A stretch of DNA of 19,010 nucleotides, from contig JAFRLP010000574.1 in NCBI GenBank assembly GCA_017431185.1, forward strand, positions 1-19,010, read 5' to 3'. Made by a program: the position numbers and the translations under genes. Below the pieces are notes generated by a model. That model was not told the origin of the DNA. It ran no database searches and saw only the letters and a program-made list of their open reading frames with translations. Source of the DNA: Victivallales bacterium. Its GTDB lineage: Bacteria > Verrucomicrobiota > Lentisphaeria > Oligosphaerales > Oligosphaeraceae. Below, one piece after another: positions 13,865-19,010 of the stretch (position 1 is its first letter; each line of letters starts with the position of its first letter).

Positions 13865-16681
13865 TCACCGCACCGTCACTTTGCCGAAGCGGAGCGGCTG
13901 GTGCATGCCCTGGCCCGCGATGCCGCTCCAGTCACTGCCCGTGGTATAGAGATTCATGGAGAAAGTCTCCCCCTTGGCAAGTCCCGTCATCTCGGCCAGG
14001 GTCGCCCACGGGATGGTGACCTGGAAATCGGCGTACTCGCCGTTCTGGGCGGCCACCGAGGCCCACGTGTAGTCACGCTTGGTGTCGATGACGCGGGTGG
14101 TCGGGGTGGACCGGGCATAGAAGGTGTCCGCCTGCGTGTTCAGGGTGTTGACCATCAAATGGGCAAGCTGTGACTCATCGCCTGGCCGTCCGAAGAACAT
14201 CTCCAGGCAGATGTCCTTCCACACGGGGTCATCCCGTTTGGTGTGGAGTGACTTGCGCCCGACGATGAAGCGGAAGCAGAAATCCAAATGCAGGCCGTCC
14301 TCCTTGGCGGCGAGCGTGGCGCGTTCCGGCTTCAGGGCGGACTTCCAGCTTTCCAGCAAGTCCACGGTTCTGCCCATGGGGAGTTCAATGTCAGGCGCGC
14401 CTTTGCCAACCGAGGCGACGACTCGCTCGTACAGCCCATCCATGATTTCCCTGTGGGTGCGCTTCCGCAGTTTCGTCAGCCCGGTGGACGCGATTTCCAG
14501 GACGGCGACGCCACAGGGTTTCAGTTCCAGTTTCGGGGTGTCTCCGCCAGCAAGCAGCCTCCCGCCGAATTCGGTGAATGGAATAAGGGACAGTCCTGCA
14601 AGAGGGCCTTTGCCGAAGTCCAAGGTCACGGTGGCCGGCTCATACTCCGCGTTGACCGCCAGCAGCCACGCCTGGTCGCGCTTTGCCGTGACAAGGACGC
14701 GGAACTCCGCCTTGGTCTCGCCGAGCACCTGGTACGGCGGCTCAACCTCCGGCCCCAGCAAACCTGGCACAATCTTGCCGATGGCATGGTTCACCGCGCA
14801 GAAACGACTCCACTGCTCGGGATAGTCGTCCTTGTTCAAGGCGCATTTGTCCTTGCTGTTCGTCGCCCTGTACTCGTACCAGTTCAATGCCTTGACGCAG
14901 TGGACAAGCGCGAGATAGGCCATCGCGGTCATCTCATCCGCCGTGGGGAAGCGCTGCCGCTGGCCTGGCCATCTGTAGGCCTGGGCGATGAACTGCAAGG
15001 GACGGTTCTCCCCGTAGTACCGCATGTAGTCGATGGAACGCGTGACCATTGCCGGCTTGCCGGAGGCAATCGGATAGTGATCGACCGAAAGGGCGTCGGA
15101 GATGACGAAGCAGTCGCGCGCCTGGGAACTGGATGCGAAGTTCACGCTTGTCGCGCAGCCCGGAAACAGCGCCTTCATCAGCGCGTTGAGCATCAGGAAC
15201 TTGGGACGGGTAAACTCGGGGTGCCCGTCCGGCTCGTCGTATGTATGGATGTATGCGACGTTGGCGGGATTCATGTTGAGCGCGTCGATGACCTGACGGT
15301 CGAAGGCGAAGCGCTCCCGTCCGCCGATGACGTACTTGACGCTGGCGTCCGTCCATCCGCCATACCTCCAGTAGGCGGTGTTCAGGCCCGCCTCTCGGAA
15401 TTCGGGCATGGAGGGGGAAAGCCCATAACTGAGGATCGGGAAGAACGGCTGCCCTCCCACCAGAAGGGAGTTGTTCTCGTCGATGACGGGACGCGGTTGC
15501 TGAATCGGATAACGGTAGTGGTTGAGCATCCGCGTGACGAATTCCTCCGGCGGCATATCGGGGTTCTCAGCCAGCAGCGTTTCGGAGAATTCGGGGTCGC
15601 GCTTGAGTTCGGGCACCAGGCGTGTCAGCACGAGCGTGTCCATTCCGTTGGGGTCGAACTGCGGGTCGGGGGAGAGGAGCAGCCCGTCGGCGCGTCCGCC
15701 AGGCCCATGACTGGGCGGCTGTGGGATGGCGGAGAACTCGAGGCGGAAGTCCCCGCCGGAGCATACGCCGACCTTCGTCCAGGTGGTTTTATAGACCTGC
15801 GTCCTGAAATAGACGGGGGAGGCCCAGTTGAGGGCGATTTTCAAGCCAGGGCCTTTGGAGAGCATCCAGACGGTGTAGCGCTTGTCCTCGCCGGGGATTT
15901 TGGCTTTGAGCAGATAGGGCTTGGGTTCCATCCACATTCCCCCGCCGCCCATCTCGGTGGGGTTCGGGCCATGCCAGGGGCCTGGTATGGTCTCCAGTTC
16001 GATGCGCCAGCACCCTTCGGGCACCTGCGGGATGGGCCTCACGTCCGCGCCACCCTTGCCGTAGAGCCGCACCTCCGTGACATTGATGACCATGGGACGG
16101 TAGTTGGAGCAGACCAGCTTCAGCCATCGGGCGGTCTTGCCGACCTTGACGGTCAGCGCGCGCGGAGTCGGTTTCTCGCCCTTGGCCACGGGCGGCGGCG
16201 CCTCGTGCGTGGCGATGCTTGGCGCCGTCCACACCTTGTTTCCCTCCTGCTCGATGGCGGCGGTGTAGATTTCCGCCTTGTCCACCATCTGGGAACCGTA
16301 GCCGTTTTCCCAGACCTCGACGTACTCGATTTCGCAGGAGGCCGCCAGTTCCAACTCCAGGACGATGCGTTTGCTGTGGTGGCTCCAGTCGTAGCTGCGC
16401 AGACCGCGCTTGAACAGTTCCCCATCCTGGATGCAGGCGGGCGTGTTGTGGTCAAGGAAGGCGGGGATTTCATTCCAGCCGGCCACGGAGAGGACGTTGG
16501 AGCGCACGTTGTACTTCTCCTTCGTCCCCTTCAGGGGGGTGCCTTCAGAGTATTTCCCCTCCAGTTTGGCGGAGAGAATCCTGTAGGGGAGCAGGTCTGC
16601 TGCCAACAGCGGCAACGCCGCCAGGAACGCAAGGAAGAATCTGGTTTTCATGTTCTGGTGTTTGGTTGGCGTGTTTCGCAT
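13865..16681 (-). CDS. Large exported glycosidase-like protein with a sugar-binding C-terminal domain
   Basis: The product is 938 residues from ATG 16681, which follows the prepilin gene's TGA by 2 nt; an internal ATG at 16651 would place the signal peptide MKTRFFLAFLAALPLLAA at the very N-terminus and is a good alternative. Residues about 60-215 look like a discoidin-type beta domain (VWENGYGSQMVDKAEIYT; NVTEVRLYGKG). A beta/alpha-barrel-like middle (about 400-720) has PILSYGLSPSMPEFREAGLN, YIHTYDEPDG (Glu483) and ALNWYEYRATN (Glu603); the two Glu residues are candidate acid/base and nucleophile. Residues about 770-938 resemble a family 9-type carbohydrate-binding module (VWKDICLEMFF; YTWASVAAQNGEYADFQVTI). 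I infer secreted polysaccharide breakdown; the exact family and substrate are not known. Confidence 0.75.
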   Translation of the reverse strand: MRNTPTKHQNMKTRFFLAFLAALPLLAADLLPYRILSAKLEGKYSEGTPLKGTKEKYNVRSNVLSVAGWNEIPAFLDHNTPACIQDGELFKRGLRSYDWSHHSKRIVLELELAASCEIEYVEVWENGYGSQMVDKAEIYTAAIEQEGNKVWTAPSIATHEAPPPVAKGEKPTPRALTVKVGKTARWLKLVCSNYRPMVINVTEVRLYGKGGADVRPIPQVPEGCWRIELETIPGPWHGPNPTEMGGGGMWMEPKPYLLKAKIPGEDKRYTVWMLSKGPGLKIALNWASPVYFRTQVYKTTWTKVGVCSGGDFRLEFSAIPQPPSHGPGGRADGLLLSPDPQFDPNGMDTLVLTRLVPELKRDPEFSETLLAENPDMPPEEFVTRMLNHYRYPIQQPRPVIDENNSLLVGGQPFFPILSYGLSPSMPEFREAGLNTAYWRYGGWTDASVKYVIGGRERFAFDRQVIDALNMNPANVAYIHTYDEPDGHPEFTRPKFLMLNALMKALFPGCATSVNFASSSQARDCFVISDALSVDHYPIASGKPAMVTRSIDYMRYYGENRPLQFIAQAYRWPGQRQRFPTADEMTAMAYLALVHCVKALNWYEYRATNSKDKCALNKDDYPEQWSRFCAVNHAIGKIVPGLLGPEVEPPYQVLGETKAEFRVLVTAKRDQAWLLAVNAEYEPATVTLDFGKGPLAGLSLIPFTEFGGRLLAGGDTPKLELKPCGVAVLEIASTGLTKLRKRTHREIMDGLYERVVASVGKGAPDIELPMGRTVDLLESWKSALKPERATLAAKEDGLHLDFCFRFIVGRKSLHTKRDDPVWKDICLEMFFGRPGDESQLAHLMVNTLNTQADTFYARSTPTTRVIDTKRDYTWASVAAQNGEYADFQVTIPWATLAEMTGLAKGETFSMNLYTTGSDWSGIAGQGMHQPLRFGKVTVR

Positions 16682-16683
16682 TT

Positions 16684-17463
16684 TCAGTAACTCTGCATCA
16701 CTCCGTCCACAATGCAGGTGTAATGGACCCGCGAGTAGCCGTAGTCAGGAGACATATAGAAAAATGTTCTGGATTGAATGTCGCCGATGGTGAGCCGTTT
16801 GACGGAGATGTCCGCGGCCAGGGAATTCGCTGTGTGGCTGTGAACCATGGTGATCTGTCCGTATGTGTCCTTTCCTTCCCATAGGTTGGAGGTCATCGTG
16901 CCGCTTTTGGCGTTCGACACGCAGGAGATGAGCAGGAGTTGATTGAAGGGGAGTGTCGTCTTGACTCCCCCGATCCAGATGCCGTGGGTGTAGCCCTGTT
17001 CCAGCAGGTTGCCTCCGTCCTTGATGCTATAGGCGTAGTACGCACCGTAGGCGTTGAAATAGTAGTTGCCTGGCGAGTTTGAGTATGCGGGGTTGGGCAG
17101 CAGGGACGGGCACCGCACCAGTTTGGTCACCTCCCTGGGCAGGTATTTGTTCAGGATGAGCCTGACCACCCAGTTGTATTTCTGGTAGTTCGGGTCAACC
17201 TCCTCCGCATTGTATCTGGCAGAGCCGTTGGCGTTGTGGAAATACATGGGATAGTCCTCCATGTACATGGCGATGCCCAGTCCACATTGGCGCAGGTTGG
17301 ACATGCAGTTGGCCGCCCGTGCCTTCTCCCGCGCCTTCGCCAACGCCGGCAAGAGCATCGCCGCAAGCACGGCGATTATGGCTATGACGACCAGCAACTC
17401 AATGAGAGTGAAGAAACTGCCTCTTTCCTTTCGGGGGGCTGGGGAGATTTTTCGGTTGGCCAT
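16684..17463 (-). CDS. Prepilin-like (type II secretion pseudopilin-type) protein
   Basis: The product is 259 residues. ATG 17463 lies 2 nt after the regulator's stop and follows AAGGAG inside the regulator's 3' end; a GTG at 17469 overlaps that stop. The N-terminus [20 protein letters not shown] (16-35) is the class III prepilin signal plus hydrophobic helix, with the conserved Glu at residue 22. The residue before the usual FTLIE start is Phe rather than Gly, a variant I associate with Lentisphaerota proteins, so processing by the prepilin peptidase is not certain. [14 protein letters not shown] and [19 protein letters not shown] follow, typical of the large H-X9-like prepilin paralog families in the PVC group. 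The globular part is aromatic-rich and predicted outside the membrane. It sits between the regulator and a large exported protein. Confidence 0.88.
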   Translation of the reverse strand: MANRKISPAPRKERGSFFTLIELLVVIAIIAVLAAMLLPALAKAREKARAANCMSNLRQCGLGIAMYMEDYPMYFHNANGSARYNAEEVDPNYQKYNWVVRLILNKYLPREVTKLVRCPSLLPNPAYSNSPGNYYFNAYGAYYAYSIKDGGNLLEQGYTHGIWIGGVKTTLPFNQLLLISCVSNAKSGTMTSNLWEGKDTYGQITMVHSHTANSLAADISVKRLTIGDIQSRTFFYMSPDYGYSRVHYTCIVDGVMQSY

Positions 17464-17465
17464 GG

Positions 17466-18491
17466 TCACTCTCCTTCAACAAGTCTGCCGGGAATGCTTT
17501 TTTGCAAAGTGGAATCGAAAAGAAACTTCTGCCTGGGAAGTTCCAGAAAATCCAGGACGGCCTCGCATACGGCGGGATAATCGTCTATGTAGCGCACCAC
17601 GCCAGTGAAGTCGCAGTACAGCGGGGTGGGGTCGTCAAAGGCGTAGAGCAGGGGAGGGGCGGGCCATTGGCGGGCGACGGCTTGCAGTTCGTTGAAGCGC
17701 ATGGTGGTCACGGCGAGAATGCCCTCCACACAGCCTGGCGGCAGCGCGCCGGCCAGGAGTTCCTCATGCTCGCAGCAGACCGTCTCCATTCCCAGTTCCC
17801 GCGCCACCAGGGGGGCCAGGGTTTTCCGCTCGAAATTCTCGACATCCTGGTTCTGGTTGGAGTATATGACCGCCATGCGGCGAAGCCCCTGCCGTTTCGC
17901 GTGCCCGAGCAGTTGCCGCAGACCGTCAAGACTGTCGGTGAGCACCTGCGGGACTCCCGCCAGGAACCCCTTGAGACAGACTCTGGGGATGTCGCGGCGC
18001 AGGAGGAAGCCCGCAAAGCGTCTTTGGGCGATGGGATTGCCCAACGAGACGATGCCCTCGCCTGGCAGCCAGTTGCAGCTGACGTCTATGCGATGGTTGT
18101 CCTCATCGAGGAGATTGTGGAGTTCATGGCGAAAGCCAATGCCGCGGCTGCTGCACGCCTCCCCCATCGCCTTCCCCCAGACGTCCATGAAGCGGTCATG
18201 CACATTGGACGGCTGCTGTCCCAGAAAGCGCACCAGCCGGATTGGCCGCCGCTGCGCCTTGATGTCCGCCACCAGGAAACGCCCGCCGGCGCAGGCGGAG
18301 AGGAAGCCGTCCTCCAGCAGTTTTCGCTGCACCTTGTGCGCCGTGACCAGCGAGATGCCATAGCGTTCGCAGATCTCCTGCCGTGACAGGAACGGCTCGC
18401 CGGCACGGAAGCGGCCATGCACAATGTGCATCGCCAGTTCGTCCGACACCACGATGAAGCGCTTGAGTATCTGTGGATTGTTTTCCGTCAT
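17466..18491 (-). CDS. GntR/LacI-type transcriptional regulator
   Basis: The product is 341 residues from ATG 18491. A TTG at 18524 would extend it by 11 residues but falls within the promoter's -10 region, so I reject it. Residues about 1-75 are a GntR-type winged helix ([20 protein letters not shown], then [19 protein letters not shown] as the helix-turn-helix). Residues about 90-330 resemble the LacI/periplasmic-binding-protein effector domain ([38 protein letters not shown]). It probably binds a sugar or related ligand and controls the two downstream genes, which follow at 2-nt spacing, and itself. It ends in a 2-nt spacing to the prepilin start. Confidence 0.88.
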   Translation of the reverse strand: MTENNPQILKRFIVVSDELAMHIVHGRFRAGEPFLSRQEICERYGISLVTAHKVQRKLLEDGFLSACAGGRFLVADIKAQRRPIRLVRFLGQQPSNVHDRFMDVWGKAMGEACSSRGIGFRHELHNLLDEDNHRIDVSCNWLPGEGIVSLGNPIAQRRFAGFLLRRDIPRVCLKGFLAGVPQVLTDSLDGLRQLLGHAKRQGLRRMAVIYSNQNQDVENFERKTLAPLVARELGMETVCCEHEELLAGALPPGCVEGILAVTTMRFNELQAVARQWPAPPLLYAFDDPTPLYCDFTGVVRYIDDYPAVCEAVLDFLELPRQKFLFDSTLQKSIPGRLVEGE

Positions 18492-18504
18492 GTCCTGGAT
18501 GGGG

Positions 18505-18543
18505 TGTATAGATACAATATACAACCTATCTCCCGTCTGTCAA
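18505..18543 (-). promoter_or_regulatory. Promoter with overlapping palindrome, candidate autoregulatory operator
   Basis: On the minus strand TTGACA (18538-18543) and TATATT (18516-18521) are 16 bases apart; TATTGT with 18-base spacing is an alternative -10. The -10 region is embedded in a palindrome: arms TGTATA (18505-18510) and TATACA (18518-18523), plus a tighter TGTAT-N2-ATACA at 18505-18516. Binding here would block RNA polymerase. It lies 14 bp before the regulator's ATG, leaving a very short leader. Confidence 0.6.
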
Positions 18544-18564
18544 ACGGCATTTTGGGATTTTGGC

Positions 18565-18599
18565 AAAAAAAATCCCGTCAGGGAGTCCTGACGGGATTT
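18565..18599 (-). terminator. Intrinsic terminator of the small lipoprotein gene
   Basis: AAATCCCGTCAGG (18570-18582) and CCTGACGGGATTT (18587-18599) form a perfect 13-bp stem with a 4-nt loop. On the minus strand the stem is followed by eight T residues (plus A-run 18565-18572). It lies 21 bp after the lipoprotein's stop and insulates the downstream regulator operon. Confidence 0.93.
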
Positions 18600-18620
18600 G
18601 TCCGAATGGAGAAAAACAGA

Positions 18621-18824
18621 TTATTTGGCCAAATCCTTGGCGGCGTTTTTCACGTCTTTGGCGGCGTCCTCAACGGCGTCAGCGGCTTTCTCGGCGCCCT
18701 TCTGGACATCCTTGGCGGCCTGTTCAATCGCGTCCTGCGCCTTTTCGGCGGCTGTCTTTTCCTTGCAGCCAGCGAAAGGAAGAGCCATCGCCGCAACCAG
18801 AACCATCATCAAAACCTTCTTCAT
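18621..18824 (-). CDS. Small Lys/Ala-rich lipoprotein
   Basis: The product is 67 residues. The start ATG 18824 opens MKKVLMMVLVAAMALPFAGC, a lipoprotein signal peptide with lipobox FAGC (Cys20). AAGG lies about 9 nt upstream. The mature part has about 48 residues rich in Ala, Lys and Asp with an 11-residue-like period (AAKDVQKGAEK, AADAVEDAAKD, VKNAAKDLAK), predicting one continuous amphipathic helix. This resembles entericidin-like or LEA-like small envelope proteins, without a firm family match. It should be anchored to a membrane by its lipid. It is a single-gene unit with a candidate promoter at 18895-18922 and a strong terminator at 18565. An in-frame extension to 19007 is rejected because it would cover that promoter. 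Confidence 0.88.
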   Translation of the reverse strand: MKKVLMMVLVAAMALPFAGCKEKTAAEKAQDAIEQAAKDVQKGAEKAADAVEDAAKDVKNAAKDLAK

Positions 18825-18865
18825 TTTCACAAACCTTTTTGTTAATTTGGAAGTCGTTAAAACGG

Positions 18866-18885
18866 TGGCAGACTTTTTTCTGCCA
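18866..18885 (-). promoter_or_regulatory. Leader hairpin of the lipoprotein gene
   Basis: TGGCAGA and TCTGCCA form a perfect 7-bp stem with a 6-nt loop. It lies in the 5' leader between the candidate promoter and the ATG at 18824, about 40 nt upstream of the start, so it may stabilise the mRNA. Confidence 0.45.
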
Positions 18886-18894
18886 TCGGACTCT

Positions 18895-18922
18895 AATATA
18901 ACTGAAAAAGCCTGGTATGCAA
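18895..18922 (-). promoter_or_regulatory. Candidate promoter of the lipoprotein gene
   Basis: On the minus strand TTGCAT (18917-18922) and TATATT (18895-18900) are separated by 16 bases. This places the transcript start near 18888, giving a leader of about 65 nt with the hairpin at 18866-18885 near its 5' end. Confidence 0.5.
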
Positions 18923-18934
18923 AACGCATTCCCC

Positions 18935-18964
18935 AAAAAAATCCTCTCTCATGAAAAAGAGAGG
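18935..18964 (-). terminator. Probable terminator of a gene beyond the right edge
   Basis: CCTCTCT (18943-18949) and AGAGAGG (18958-18964) form a perfect 7-bp stem with an 8-nt loop. On the minus strand it is followed by seven T residues after one A (plus A-run 18935-18941). A minus-strand reading frame ending in TGA at 19005-19003 would place it 38 nt after a stop, but the gene itself is outside the window. Confidence 0.55.
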
Positions 18965-19010
18965 GAAGAATGGTAACAGTCCTTGTGATGCTCTTCATTG
19001 CGATCACTGC

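Noticed and set aside
12413..14173. 586-codon plus-strand open frame opposite the S1-domain gene
   Set aside because: It mirrors five S1 domains on the minus strand and crosses the end of a second minus-strand gene.
14288..16690. 800-codon plus-strand open frame opposite the glycosidase-like gene
   Set aside because: Codon bias of the minus gene leaves the opposite frame open; no start signal or protein family is visible.

Overview
The window reads as chromosomal DNA of a Lentisphaerota-type (Victivallales-like, PVC group) bacterium. This is inferred from gene style: a prepilin-like protein with an [20 protein letters not shown] leader directly downstream of a GntR/LacI-type regulator and upstream of a large exported glycosidase-like protein. 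Chromosomal genes are GC-rich with few intergenic gaps. I saw no rRNA, tRNA, CRISPR array or transposase gene.

Region 1 (1-1796, minus): most of a long-form NAD+ synthetase (nadE), with its C-terminus beyond the left edge. The synthetase P-loop is intact, but the position of the glutaminase nucleophile reads Gly instead of Cys. Region 2 (1797-2446) is non-coding. It holds a pair of TTACAT-N3-ATGTAA palindromes 33 bp apart and a 164-bp element that is palindromic over its whole length.

Region 3 (2447-7210) is an accessory island on the plus strand. It has a complete MmeI-like restriction-methylation fusion enzyme, then an AT-richer three-gene operon (a DUF4417-like protein, a small GGRG/His-cluster protein and a small acidic protein) behind a near-consensus promoter and a leader with three hairpins. 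Two related whole-element palindromes (2182-2345 and 6890-7051) bracket these genes. Two 150-bp direct repeats (5155-5304 and 7061-7210), about 85% identical and gap-free, flank the operon; the first supplies the last codons and stop of the MmeI-like gene. The layout suggests a cassette carried or assembled by palindromic, transposase-less repeats.

Region 4 (7285-13723, minus) runs in the order S1-domain protein, grpE, dnaJ, HEAT-repeat exported protein, metallophosphoesterase. grpE and dnaJ are 26 bp apart; the last two genes overlap by ATGA. A perfect 13-bp inverted repeat with a 9-nt spacer lies between the S1 gene and grpE.

Region 5 (13865-18543, minus) is a tight three-gene operon: transcription regulator, prepilin-like protein, large exported glycosidase-like protein, each separated by 2 nt. 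Its promoter overlaps a palindrome that could be the regulator's own operator. Region 6 (18565-19010) holds a small Lys/Ala-rich lipoprotein gene with its own promoter, leader hairpin and strong intrinsic terminator, then another terminator-like hairpin near the right edge.
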